A DNA stretch of 64,000 nucleotides, taken from Actinomortierella ambigua. Its lineage: Eukaryota > Mortierellomycota > Mortierellomycetes > Mortierellales > Mortierellaceae. This document shows positions 10,654-21,774 of this stretch, in pieces; positions within the stretch are counted from its first letter, which is position 1; each line of letters starts with the position of its first letter. Under the pieces are notes generated by a model. That model made no database searches and was not told the DNA's origin. It was given only the letters and a program-made list of their open reading frames with translations. A program made the position numbers and the translations under genes. The stretch spans positions 168,287 through 232,286 of the forward strand of contig JAAAJB010000001.1 of NCBI GenBank assembly GCA_016098155.1, given 5' to 3'.

Positions 10654-12873
10654 TCAGGTCGACTTTGCACCATAAATCGCAGCCTCTTGATTGAAGGGCT
10701 CGTGATAAATCATTTTGTCCAGTCGCTTGAGCTTGGTCGCAAGGCCCGCCACACGCTCCGGTACCAGGTTTTGCGAGTGACGGGCGTCGATCACACGAAG
10801 ATTAGGCGCCATCATTGGCAAGTCGTCCAAGAAGAACCGCTCGGCAAAGCGCCATCCCTGAATACGCAGGTACGAGAGCGACAGCAGCGGCGGAACGGAG
10901 GACGCGGAAAGAGAAGAGGAAGAAGAGGAGGGGAGGGCCAAAGTGCCCAGGCATTCTTCCTCGAGGTATGGGTAAGGGTCATCCGAGTGAAAGTTGTAAA
11001 ATGCCCAAGAGACCAATGTTACACGTTCGATGCGTGGACAAATGTCGATCAGCCACGACCATTGGAACCCTTTGACTATGACACCGTCTAGTTCAAGCTC
11101 CCGCAGCTTTGGTAAGAGGGACCAGTGGCTCGGTTCCCAAGTGAAGGTATCCCTCACTGTAGAGTCAAGGCTTTCGCGTTCTGACCGCAAGGAGAGCCTT
11201 TCCAGACTGGCGGCGATGGATTTGAACGACGTTTGGTTGAATCGAAACGCCACGCTACCAGAGGCCCGCAACGAGGCCAATTTAGGAACATCCCAGACCG
11301 GGAATGGATGGAAGGTGTCATCATCATGAGAATCGCTCAGATGGAGCAACTCTAGTTTTGGACATCCCGTAAAGGCGTTTCCCGAACACTCGATTTTGCC
11401 CATATAGGACAGTTCGATGCGGCGCAGCTCGGGCAAATCATGAAAGTACAAGGCCAGGTCGAGGTAGAGGCTAGCCTGTGAATGGTGAATGAAAATCGAC
11501 TGCAGGGTCGCGCTAAACGCATACGTGGCGTCGGACAAAACTTTGGTTGACACAGCCTGCATCGGGTGCGATATGACAGCGAGGCCGAGGTGTTCCAGCG
11601 GTACCAGTGGTACATCATGGGCGGTGGGGACCCGTCGGTCGACCGCCTGTTCTTTGTTGCTCGTCGCTTCTCGCTTCTCTTGCACGGCCCATCGAAACAT
11701 GTGTTTGTCGTGCGGGTCGTCCCTATGAAGAGCGACGTTGAAGGTCTTGAGCGACCGGCACCTGGCGAGGAGGGCGCCTTTGCCCTCTGGTGGGAACAAC
11801 TCGACGCCGTCGCTCTTGGGAACGCCACGGACAAAGTCATGAATCGCTGTCACCGCCAGCAGGTCAAACGTCTCAGGCATGGTTCGGAGCCGCCGCCAGT
11901 CCAGGCTGCGGTCGTTGTGGGCGAAGGTGGGGAAGGACAGTTTTGGGAAACACTGGTACAGTTCCCTCAACTGCGGCCCAAAGTCATCCAGCCAACGGGG
12001 ATGACGTTTCCACTCGCACGCGAATCCGACCTGTAGGGTGTTTTTCTTCCAATGTTGATGATGGCGATGAAGTTGTTGTTGTGCAAATTCTTTGCCGTTG
12101 TCCTCCCCTTGATGCCACCTCGGTGAACCCTCTCGCTCTTGGCTGCTTTGTCGAGCCAATAGGCCCTTGGTCAATAATATTGCCCTTTGGATGTAGATTG
12201 GGACGACCGCTTGTCGAGCGTCCTCTGGGTCGGGGAGATCCTCCAGTACAATCTCGACCATCTCAATGTTCTCCATCTGCTTGACGCATGCCACGTACCG
12301 ACTCAAGTACATGCATGAGATCGAGATGCATCGAAGCGCCGGAAGATACGAGCCGTGCTTGGTTGCAGCTCGCACCAAAGTCTCCCATCCTACCTGCACA
12401 CGCGTGGATTGACGCCTGATCGTGCAATCCACCCAGTGGGCACGGCCGATCGCCCCACACAGAGTGGGCTGCCACCTCATTGTCTGGATGTACGACAGGT
12501 AGTCCACAAAGGGAGGGGATGCAAACTTTGTGTCCGCAGCAGCACCCCCTGTGCGCTCAAAGCTGTGGGCTGCGCGAAGTTTGTCGACAAAGAGGTCGTC
12601 TGAGCAAGGCGAGATGCGAGCGAGGAGTTTGACAAATCTCTTGAAGCACTCTTCAACATCGCCACAATCGTCAATCGTCTGGAATGGGTCCCGATACAGG
12701 CGCTCAATACAGGTGTAAAAGAAGTCTTTGTTGACCGTGAGAAGTGGGTAGAGTGTAGAGGAACGGATGATCCTCCTACTATCCCGGATGAAGCTGAAAT
12801 GGTCCAATATCATGTCAATGCATTCCTTGGGCAACCGCGGAGCAGACGGTCTGGTGGAATCGTTTGACTGCAT
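10654..12873 (-). CDS. F-box-like leucine-rich-repeat protein
   Basis: Intronless, about 739 aa. The N-terminal segment PRLPKECIDMILDHFSF...TLYPLLTVNKDFFYTCIERLYRDPF has the pattern of an F-box-like motif (Leu-Pro, then hydrophobic spacing, then a conserved Tyr/Arg-Asp-Pro end). The remainder shows irregular leucine-rich repeats, for example LPELRRIELSYMGKIECSG and PKLELLHLSD. Such proteins are expected to act as substrate receptors of SCF ubiquitin ligases. The first in-frame ATG is at 12873; the frame continues upstream from a non-ATG codon. A stretch of Ser just before the C-terminal LRRs (about residue 650-660) is low complexity. It resembles the F-box/LRR gene families of Mortierellales; the substrate is unknown. 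Confidence 0.75.
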   Translation of the reverse strand: MQSNDSTRPSAPRLPKECIDMILDHFSFIRDSRRIIRSSTLYPLLTVNKDFFYTCIERLYRDPFQTIDDCGDVEECFKRFVKLLARISPCSDDLFVDKLRAAHSFERTGGAAADTKFASPPFVDYLSYIQTMRWQPTLCGAIGRAHWVDCTIRRQSTRVQVGWETLVRAATKHGSYLPALRCISISCMYLSRYVACVKQMENIEMVEIVLEDLPDPEDARQAVVPIYIQRAILLTKGLLARQSSQEREGSPRWHQGEDNGKEFAQQQLHRHHQHWKKNTLQVGFACEWKRHPRWLDDFGPQLRELYQCFPKLSFPTFAHNDRSLDWRRLRTMPETFDLLAVTAIHDFVRGVPKSDGVELFPPEGKGALLARCRSLKTFNVALHRDDPHDKHMFRWAVQEKREATSNKEQAVDRRVPTAHDVPLVPLEHLGLAVISHPMQAVSTKVLSDATYAFSATLQSIFIHHSQASLYLDLALYFHDLPELRRIELSYMGKIECSGNAFTGCPKLELLHLSDSHDDDTFHPFPVWDVPKLASLRASGSVAFRFNQTSFKSIAASLERLSLRSERESLDSTVRDTFTWEPSHWSLLPKLRELELDGVIVKGFQWSWLIDICPRIERVTLVSWAFYNFHSDDPYPYLEEECLGTLALPSSSSSSLSASSVPPLLSLSYLRIQGWRFAERFFLDDLPMMAPNLRVIDARHSQNLVPERVAGLATKLKRLDKMIYHEPFNQEAAIYGAKST

Positions 12874-13314
12874 TTGTCCTAGGTGGTGCCTTGGGATTTG
12901 GGAGAGAGGAAAGGTGGAGAAAGGAAGGGAGCAAGGCAAAACTTTAATAGGGACTTGTGACTACTCATTCCGTACAACAGTCGACTCTTTACACTGTATG
13001 CGCTGCAAGAGACTCTTTCCTGACTGTTGTCGAATGTCGCTGTTATTGAGGGTGGGACACACAGGCAAAAAACTGCTGAAGAAAAGGGAGGGCATGTGGA
13101 CGGAGGTTTGCGGAATGATGGACCCCCCCTTGTAACACCTCTTAAAAAATTTTCGCAGAAGAGAGTTGTAGGTGGAGTTCTAACATGAGTATGCTCTTTG
13201 CTACCTAGCTGCTTGTCGTTTGGTCGCTAGTGGAGTAGACACTTGTCGCCTCTACATCACACGTCGCTCATCAAAAGCGCCGAAAGAGTCATCAGCTTTA
13301 TTGGTGTTTGTTGA
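12874..13314. other. Intergenic, nothing seen
   Basis: Between the F-box gene and the small secreted protein gene, covering the promoter of the former and the 3' flank of the latter. No conserved frame or clear regulatory motif is visible. Confidence 0.4.
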
Positions 13315-13542
13315 TCAATAGTTGTGTTCTGTCTTGTAGCCTGGAGGACACTTGGGACATTGGCCGCATTTTCCAGGTAGGACAAACTTATGACCTTCGT
13401 CATTCGTGCAGGTGGATGAGCATGGAATACCGACACACTCGTCGGCGTTGGCAGCACCTAGTAGTATGGCAGCGATGAGCGCGGCGAAAGAGACGTGGTA
13501 GACTCTCCTGCTCAACGGTTCCACCCCGCCCATCACAGACAT
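13315..13542 (-). CDS. Small secreted cysteine-rich protein
   Basis: A 75-aa frame with a probable signal peptide: a charged start (SRRVYH), a hydrophobic core (VSFAALIAAILLG) and an Ala-Asn-Ala cleavage-like site. The mature part is about 40 aa with six cysteines (ECVGIPC, SSTC, GKC, GQC, PKC), enough for three disulfides. The upstream ATG at 13542 leaves a rather long n-region, and a TTGAGCAG acceptor-like site lies just after it, so the true first exon may be elsewhere. I do not recognise a named family. Small secreted cysteine-rich proteins are typical of fungal secretomes, and the gene sits beside two secreted glycosidases on the same strand. Function is unknown. Confidence 0.6.
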   Translation of the reverse strand: MSVMGGVEPLSRRVYHVSFAALIAAILLGAANADECVGIPCSSTCTNDEGHKFVLPGKCGQCPKCPPGYKTEHNY

Positions 13543-14044
13543 TCAGAGGGATATAGGTGTTAGTCAGAGTTGTCGCCGCGTGGTTGTGTGCGTGCTGTCG
13601 TTTATGAGGTCGAGAAAATCACATACATGTGGGACGTGGATACAGAAAGTGAAGAAGGTATGAGGGTTGAAGATTGAGAAGCGACCAGAAAGTGTGACTT
13701 TGAACGATGTCTCACTGATCCCCTTACTGCTTTGTCTTCCAATAGGATTTAAGGCAGCTGACTCTTCCCATTGGGATAGTCACCGAAGATCCTCTCTCAC
13801 TTACTACGTAGGTCAGCACAATGCATGGACAAGATAGAAAAAAAGATTGGGGAAAGAGTGGTGTTGATAGATGACGGGGCGATTGGTGTGCGGATCAAGA
13901 GGCAAAGATAGGAGTAAAATGATGGTACGTGCTTATTTTTGAGTGAGGGAATGGCGGGGAGTCGAAGATGAGGGCTTCTACACCAATTGTCTCGTATTTT
14001 ATTCTTCCGAGAACGACCTAAATAAATATTTAAATAATAGTTTG
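13543..14044. other. Intergenic, nothing seen
   Basis: Upstream of the cysteine-rich gene and downstream of the first GH5 gene, which ends at 14045. AT-rich sequence around 14000-14040 may hold the GH5 polyadenylation region. No other gene is supported. Confidence 0.4.
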
Positions 14045-16299
14045 TTACCATTGACCATTGGCTCCACGGGGCAAGGTCCAAACCTGGTTGGCCTGCTTGC
14101 CATTGGCGCGACACTCATAGGTCAAAATGGACTGGCCATCCTTGTAGTTGGAGGCATAAATGTCGATGCACATGTTTGTGGCTTTGTTGACAATGTTGCC
14201 CGTGGCGGTCACCTCCCACTGCTGGGATTGCTTTCCAGCCTTGCAGGAATTCAGGACCACGTCTTGATACGTGGAGGACGGCGACAGATCACCCTTGATG
14301 TCCAGACAGAACTTGTCGTGCTGGTGATCCGTGTCCCAGGCCAACATGATGCTTCCGTTCTTGAACTTCCAGACTTGGTTCCAGTTGGAGGTGCATCGCC
14401 AGAGGATGACAGCCTGGTTCTGAAGTAATTTGAGGATAGTATTGAATGAGAAGTGAGTTTGCCATTGCCACCGCTTTCCCCCTCTCCCCTCCCTCTTTTC
14501 TTGATCTGGTCTTGGATAAAGTGACATACCTCGCCGGTCTTGCCCTGAGAGACATCCAAACACATGCCCGAGGCAGGGTTCTTGATAATGTCAGTCGGGA
14601 AGAAGGGCTGAACGCTTGCCTGGATACTGGCGCCGTTAACCGTCTGCGGCGTGTAGTGCAGCTGGACGATGTTGGTGTCGTCAATGGTGTACGTGCCCGA
14701 GTTTGCAGGGACGAAGAAGACGCGAACGCCATCGGGATAGTAATACTTTGGCGCGGTACGAATCAAGCCTGGTGCCGTGATCGAAGTATCGGCCAGCCAC
14801 GAGACCCAATACTTGGCGGTCGAGTCCTGGAAATAGAACGTCTGGGCGGTACCTGCCGTGGCCTCGGTGTAGGTACGGGCGTAGATCAGAGCCAGCTCGA
14901 GCTTCACCTCCGTGGCGCCCCACAGGTTCTCGTAGGCCCAGCCTTGCCAAGACTCGAGGTAGTGGTCCATCACCTGGACGGCTTCCCTGGCCAGGGCCAC
15001 GCTGTCGTCGTGGACCCACATCTCAAACTCGGTGCACATCGAACCAGTGCGCAGACGCTTCTTGTCTTTGATACGGTTCTTCATGGTCGTTTCAAAGCCG
15101 AAGAGCTGAGGTGGCTTGTAGTAGTGCCACGAGTGCGCTGTCTTGGAGCCATCTGCGCCAGGCACGTTGTTGAAGCCGGAAAGGATGTCGAACGTCGAAC
15201 CTTCAAAGTAGACAATCGTTGTTGGATCGACGCTGCGGATAGCCTTGTTGCCCTTGTTCCACAGCGCCTCCATGTTGCGTCGATCAGCCGTGCCAGGTAT
15301 GAGTAGCGTTGGGTCCGCCATGTGGTCGCCCACCCAGGGTTCGTTCATAAGATCGTAGCCTTGAACACCGGGAAAGTCTTTGAAATTCTCTGCCAAGACC
15401 TTCCAGTAATTGGCCCAGGTGTCGCCGAGGTTGTCATAGTTGTTGTACAAACGACCAAAGGCGTTTCCGACGCCATAGTTGAGGTACGACAAGGACCAGT
15501 CGATTGAGCCGCAGTCTTTGGCCGAAGGCACCCCGTTGGCATCAACAGCGAAAGGTGACCACTTTTGGGGGACGGGGAAGCGGCGGCCTTCCGGAACCCA
15601 GTCTTTTTTGACGAACCACTGTTCCGAGAGGGATAGAAAAAAAAGAGGTGAATGTTATGAATATTGACCAGAACTAAACTAGTGCACTGATTCTCGGTCT
15701 TTCCTTCTTCTTGAGCGAGGCGAACGAAGATGGTGTATGACATACCAGCGGAGCACCGTGGCCACAGAGCTGTGCAGCCCAGACGTCTTGATGGTGGTCG
15801 ACAAGTGTGTAAATGCCATTATCTTGAAACTTTTGGACGATACCCTTCATCGTGTCGAGATAAGTTTGGTTGTATTGGCCACGGACAGGCTCAACGCCAG
15901 CCCAGTGGACGCCTAAAGATTCGGCAGCGCAAAGAAAAGTAGATTGTTCTTCCGTGAGCCATCAATGGCACGGGTATACTCCAGTCTTCAGAAAAAGTCC
16001 AAGAAATAAAAACTGTTCTTCTCAAATAGAAACTTACCCAAGCGAACCGAGTTGATGTTCAAGTCCTTCAGGGTTTGGATATCCTTCTCGACAATCGACC
16101 ACGAGGGCTTGAAGTTTGTCAGGTCATGATGCCATGGAAACTCTTTATAGACCATGTTGGTGCCGTGGAAGAAACGCGAGCGACCGGTGGCGTCGATGAA
16201 CTGGTGTGAGCTTTGGTCGACGCGAACGATCTTGGAAATGTCGGCCATGACGGTCGTGGCAAGGACGGCGATAGCCGTGGTAATGGTTATAAACTTCAT
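14045..16299 (-). CDS. Secreted GH5 endoglycoceramidase-like glycosidase with ricin-B lectin module (copy A)
   Basis: Four exons, 16299-16038, 15912-15746, 15618-14530 and 14419-14045, give 630 aa. A signal peptide (MKFITITTAIAVLATTVMA) is followed by a GH5 TIM barrel. HWAGVEP and DHHQDVW lie in the N-terminal half, DLMNEPW carries the proposed acid/base Glu, and CTEFEMW carries the proposed nucleophile Glu. A beta-sandwich-like segment follows (APGLIRTAPKYYYPDGVRVF). The C-terminal 130 aa form a ricin-B/CBM13-type module with three QxW motifs (NQVWKF, SQQWEV, NQVWTL), which bind sugars. The barrel resembles endoglycoceramidases, which cut the glycan from glycosphingolipids, but another beta-glycoside substrate is possible. 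The lectin module is a carbohydrate-binding domain only; nothing toxin-like is present. A TATA box lies about 130 bp upstream. It is a tandem paralogue of the 17.3-19.9 kb gene. Confidence 0.9.
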
Positions 16300-17341
16300 T
16301 CTCAGTGTAACTTATGAGAAAGAAGAAAAGGAGTGGGTTGAGAAGAGGGGAACAGAGATTAGGTGGTCGTTGGGCGTACTGAGGAGTGAGAGTTCAGCAA
16401 TGAAAAATTATCGAATGGCAATTGCATATTTATACGCGGAAAGTCTGTAGTACCTTTCTGAAGGTGGGTCTGAGGAGAATTTAGTACTGCAAAACCATGA
16501 CAGAGTTTCGCGCAAGGCTCTCAGCGACAAAAGAGTAGAGTGGGAGAGTCTCTCTAGGTTCACCGTTTTTTGTGAATTGTTAGTGAAGAAAGACGCTAAC
16601 ACTCAGTCCCCAGTTGGGCATTTCGGCCTTCAACGATCAATGGTAAGTGAGTAAGAAAAAGGCCGACCACAGGGGGAAGAAAAAGAGAGGCACAAGAAGA
16701 GAACTTCCTACTAGACATGCTCCAGGAGCATTTTTTTGTAACCATCGAGCCTCGAGAGGCAGGCAAAAAACACAAATACACAGGTTGCATATGTTTAGGT
16801 TAGGAAGAGGTAGGATAGTCCTGAGCCTCTTGTGTTTCAAACACTGCAGAAAAGAGTTTTCTCTTCAGGAAGTAGTAAACTCTGTTCTGGCACAACAGCC
16901 TAAAGTTTCTGATATGTTTGCTTGTACATTCGTGGCCGATTCAGGCAAAAAAGATGCGCACGCAAATGCACGCCAACAAGTACCTAAAAGATAGACGCCT
17001 CCACGAGTACTCTTGGAGGTAGTATGAGTTACACGTTCTTGAGCAATGGTTCTTGGGTGCCTTTTAAGTCAGGAGAAGTACATACCTTAGCCATGTCGTG
17101 AACTCTTATCCAGACGGCATGCAACGGTATACTTTGGGCTGTTCCACGAAAAATACATATCTTCGTACAAAGAGCATTTGTATGTGAATGACTATCCATT
17201 TTGGTAGAGGCAAGCTCAGTGGAACAACTGGTCGCGATGCATGTATTCACAAACTTCGTTCTTCACTAGGATGCATGCTAACGAAGAGCCCTGGTATGCT
17301 CACCCCACCTCGTACGCACGCCAGAAATATACAAGATAATA
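16300..17341. other. Spacer between tandem GH5 genes
   Basis: About 1 kb with the promoter of copy A and the 3' flank of copy B. Apart from the TATA element listed separately, I see no gene, repeat boundary or duplicated fragment here. Confidence 0.5.
16425..16434 (-). promoter_or_regulatory. TATA box of GH5 copy A
   Basis: The minus strand reads TATAAATATG about 126-135 bp upstream of the copy A start codon, a plausible core promoter position for a fungal gene. Confidence 0.55.
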
Positions 17342-19878
17342 TTACCAGGTGCCATTGGCGCCTCGCGGCAGCGTCCACACCTGGTTAGCCTGGTTACCGC
17401 CGGCACCACAGGCATATGCGAGAATCGTCTGACCATCTTTGTAGTTGGATGCGTTAATGTCGATGCACTTGTTGTTGGCTGCGTTGACAATGTTGCCAGT
17501 GTTCGTCACGCTCCATTGTTGTGAAGCCTTGCCGGTCTGACAAGGATTCAGGACCACCGTCTGCGATGTAGCGGAGAGATCGCCTTGAAGATCAAGACAG
17601 TACTTGTCTGGGTTGTGGTCAGGATCGAACGCCAGCATGATGTTTCCGTTCTTGAACTTCCAAACCTGGTTGGCAGCAGATGAGCATGGCCAAAGCACGA
17701 CAGGATTGTTCTACAATTAATGTTGAAGGAAGGAATGAATATGAATATCATCGTGGCTGCATGCAACGAGCAGCCGTTGCGTTCGTAGAGTTTTGCAAAA
17801 AAAAAAATAAAAAAAAAAAAAAAAAAAAAAAAAGTGGACTTACGGGATTGAGATAAGCATTGCTGTTGTCAAGGCACTTTCCAGAGGCAGGGTTCTTGAT
17901 AATATCCGTGGGGAAGAAAGGCTGGACACTCGCCTGAATCGTCGCTCCATTCTGAGCCTGAGGTGTGTAATGCAACTGAACAGTGTTCGAACCATCCATC
18001 GTGTGAGTGCCTGACCCAGCTGGGACGAAGAAGACTCGAATGCCATCCGGGTAGTAATACTGGGGCGCGATACGAATCAAGCCTGGCGCGGTGATTGACG
18101 TATTTGCCTTCCATGACACCCAGTATTTAGCCGTGGTGTCTTGGAAGTAGAACGTCTGAGCCGCACCAGCAGTGGCCTCCGTGTAAGTACGTGCGTAGAT
18201 AAGAGCAATCTTCTTGTGGATTTCCGTATATCCCCAGAGGTTTTCGTATGCCCATCCCTGCCAAGACTCGAGATGTGCGTCGGCGGCGCGGACGGCATCA
18301 TATGCTCGGTCGATATTGTCACCTTGAATCCACAAGGAAAACTCGGTGAGCATCGATCCGCAACGCATGCGGTTTCTGTCCTTCATGCGGTTCTTCATTG
18401 TTGTCTCAATCGAATCCAGCTGGGGAGGCTTGTAATAGTGCCACGAATGGGCGGCCTTGGAGCCGTCATGACCAGGAACATTATTGAATCCACTGAGGAT
18501 ATCAAATGTGGGACCCTCAAAAAACGCGATAGTGTCAGGGTCTGCTGTGCGGATAGCTGCAATGCCCTTGTTCCATAGAGGTTCGAGATTGACGCCGTCT
18601 GCTTTACCTGGAACCAGTAGGGTAGGGTCGGCCATGTGGTCGCCCACCCAAGGCTCTGTGTGATTCCAAATATGGAGGGAAAAAAAAGTGAGCATTCGGA
18701 ATTTAGCGGCGGTGAGCGTTTTTTTGACACACACGGGCGAGGGGTGAAAAGGTGTTCAATGGTGAAAGGTACAAGAACACAAGCCAATGGTGTCGGAGTA
18801 CAACAAAATGTGTCACGAGAAAGTATGCATACCATTCATGAGATCGTAGCCTTGGACGCCAGGCATCCCCACAAACGTTTGAGCGAGCTTCTTCCAGTAG
18901 TTTGCCCAGGAGTCGCTGAGACCATCGTGGTTGTTGTACAGTCTATATCAAGAAGAGAGTGAGCAAAGTACATGCATTCAGCTTGGCGAAAATTACTCCT
19001 AGGTTTTGCACTCAGCGAGTTTTGCGCCATTGCCTTTTTGTTGGTGCCTTTACCTTCCAAAGGCATTGCCCACAGCGTAGGTCAGATACGAAAGAGACCA
19101 GTCAATAGAATTGCAATCAGTATCTGCAGGAACTCCGTTGGCATCAACAGCGAATGGTGTCGACTTTTGAGGAACTGGGAACCGATTGTTGGGCTGCACC
19201 CAATCAGGCTTGACGAACCACTACATGCAAAGAAAGCAAAGAAAAGATGTTACAACAGAAGGACCGAGACCTCATAGTTTCTCTTGTGCGACTACAAAAT
19301 TCTCAGACCAGATGCTTACCAAAGGAGCACCATGGCCACAGAGCTGAGAAGCCCAGACATCTTGGTGGTGGTCGACAAGAGTGTAGATGCCATTGTCTTC
19401 GAGTTTTTGGACGATCCCTTTCATAATATCGAGATATGTTTGGTTGTATTGGCCGCGAACTGGCTCAGTACCAGCCCAATGAACGCCTACGAAACATGAG
19501 AGATAAAAAAAAAGATAGAGAAAAAGTGAGAGAGGGCGGTGAGGATAATACGCTGTCAGAAGGTACTCACATCCGCTCTTGCAGGTCACGAAATACAGTG
19601 TACCTACCCAAGCGTACTGAGTTTATATTCAATGACTTCATGGTCTCGATATCCTTATCGACGAAGGACCATCCAGGAACAAAGTTGTCGAGGTTATGAT
19701 GCCAGGGGAATTCCTTGTACACCATATTGGTTCCATGAAAGAAACGCGAGCGACCTTGTGTGTCGATGAATTGATAGGTGCCTTGATCGACGCGAATGAT
19801 ACGCGAAAGGTCGGCATGGACAAGACTGCCGACGATGGCAAGTGTTGATAGTGCTGTGGAGATGGATAGTGGTTTCAT
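17342..19878 (-). CDS. Secreted GH5 endoglycoceramidase-like glycosidase with ricin-B lectin module (copy B)
   Basis: Six exons: 19878-19608, 19486-19320, 19220-19054, 18942-18833, 18655-17844 and 17710-17342, giving 631 aa. The architecture equals copy A: signal peptide (about residues 1-22), GH5 barrel with HWAGTEP, LMNEPW and LTEFSLW, a beta-sandwich region, and a ricin-B module with NQVWKF, QQWSV and NQVWTL. Introns 1, 2 and the last are at the same positions and phases as in copy A. The introns at NAFGR/LY (19053-18943, phase 2) and at LMN/EPW (18832-18656, phase 1) are absent from copy A. The last intron contains a long poly-A/T run near 17804-17833. Both catalytic Glu are present, so the enzyme is probably active. 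Substrate is uncertain, as for copy A. Confidence 0.9.
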
Positions 19879-21774
19879 GGTATAGTAGGCAGAGGATAGG
19901 AAAACGTTCCAGTGAAAGAAGGTGAGGTGGGATCAGGAAGAATGGGGCAGTGGGTCTCTTTTATGTCGTTACTTGCACTGAAAATTTGAGAAGGCGTAAT
20001 TCAAAACCAACAGCCAGGAGCCACCTCTCAAACATCAATCTTCCACTGATGCGCATGCCAGACTCCATCGCATAGGTGGGAAAATTTGGAGTAAGCCGCA
20101 TTGTGTTCCCGAGCATAGTGAGAATCCTCGCAACAAAACAACAAACAATCAAGTTTCTGCTGCACGAGAAAATAAAAAGTGAACACAACCACTTCAAACA
20201 GTTTGCTAGCTTGTACGATTGTGATATCGCTTTCAGACGCTATGGATGGTACCACTGTTTCTACTTTGCTTCGGAATGTTGCTTACTATGCTCCGAGCGT
20301 TCTCTGTTATTGCCGTGATGTGCACGATCTTAACTATGTGGCGTTGCATCAGTAGTGTTCCTCCATTGACGAGACATTCTCCAGTGTGTACTGACAGGAT
20401 GTGGTTTAACTCAATTCAATTGCCTGTGGTTCGTCATCAATTATGCGCTGCATAATTACAAACATTTCACAGGCAAGTCAACTCGGACGAGTATTGCTGG
20501 AATACCACGACTTGTGAACGTTTTCTTCGGGCCTAAACCAAACCAAAGTTTGCAATTTCAGGGCGACGCACCTTCTCTCATTCGTCGCCTTCATTTCTGT
20601 TTGGATCCGTATTACCACAAAGTGACAGACAGAGCAGTACGGGGGTTTGAGTTTGAGAGATTCTGGACCAAACGCCAGTGTGGTTACACATCACCAACAC
20701 CAACGAAAGTTGTGCCTATATGCACACTCTTTTTTTGTTGTTTGTTGGAGAGAAAACGGCAGTAGCCTGGACCCTTGTTAGGATATTTGATTTGGCAAGA
20801 GACCTGGCCTTTGTAATCCAAGTTTTCATGTTTGTGAGGGATTAGCACAACTGCGTGGTTTCGTGGAGGAGATTCCTGAGTGATCTGGAGGAATCAATCA
20901 TGCATGGGTTTGCAACAGAGCGAGCAGCCAGTAGGAGCGCACAGAGCACATATGGACTACATATATTTCGCAAGAACATAAACGTGCTGAACGTCGCGTC
21001 ACCCTCTGTGAAGCCGAGACAATTCGTGACCTGCATAAATTATCTACAAGAGGCCAATGGAGGGAGGTTTGCTCTCCACAATTACTCCACCAGGATTTAT
21101 GCCCCGTACTCGCTACGCTCCCTTGAATGTGAGCAAAAGCATGACGGTTAAATAATTTGTCAAAAGGTTGTGCGTTGGCTGTAAGCATCACTCAGCATCT
21201 ATGCGGGACCTACTAACAGCAGTAGTGACAATCCTGTTGGACGCGTCGTGTTCCAGATACTTGCTATTTCACATGACTTGATCGAAAGTAGCTATGGGCT
21301 ACTTGGGAGAGCTGAGAATGATCCATATTGGAGGTTCCCTTTTTTAAACTCAAGGGAAAAGAGGGGGAAGAAGGGAGGGGGAAGGAGTTGTCGGAGAACG
21401 CGATCCGTTGGAGAAGGTAGGGTGGGCCAAGGATGAGAGTGAGTATATAGGGGGACCTTCCGATCGTCGTATTTCTCGTTCTGTTATTTATTGCCGAGCC
21501 ACAAATTAGCCAACCGAGCGCCAGGTTGGCACATGTGGGAAAGTTATTTAAGTCGCGAAGCTCGGAAGCAAAGTTACCGAGAGGCGAGCAGCTGCTTGAG
21601 GGAAAAAAAAATCAAAATCAGTGTCTTTTTAACCCTCCTCTCTCCCCTGGGCCAGTGCACTGCGAAGAAATACCTCCATTTTTCATCTCGCATTCCCTCT
21701 TTCTCATTCTTCATTCGCCATCCTCCATTCTCTTCTCCACTTTTTCTTTTGTACAACAGACAGCACTGCCAAGG
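19879..21774. other. Intergenic region of 1.9 kb
   Basis: Lies between the divergent GH5 copy B and the TMEM86-like gene, so it holds both promoters. A small inverted repeat (8-bp arms, 20439-20446 and 20450-20457) and a TATATA at 21445-21450, 325 bp before the TMEM86-like start, are visible. Short open frames here have no protein-like pattern. No gene is supported. Confidence 0.45.
19958..19964 (-). promoter_or_regulatory. TATA-like element of GH5 copy B
   Basis: ATAAAAG on the minus strand, about 80-86 bp upstream of the copy B start codon. The spacing is reasonable for a core promoter, but the motif is short. Confidence 0.4.

Noticed and set aside
12873..12939. Upstream extension of the F-box gene
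   Set aside because: The extension begins at a TTG, not ATG. The first ATG gives a better start.
14045..19878. Toxin reading of the ricin-B-type modules
   Set aside because: Only the sugar-binding lectin module is present, fused to a glycosidase. There is no ribosome-inactivating domain.
20439..20457. Short inverted repeat in the 1.9-kb intergenic region
   Set aside because: Arms of only 8 bp in AT-rich DNA are expected by chance, and the repeat is not near a start codon.
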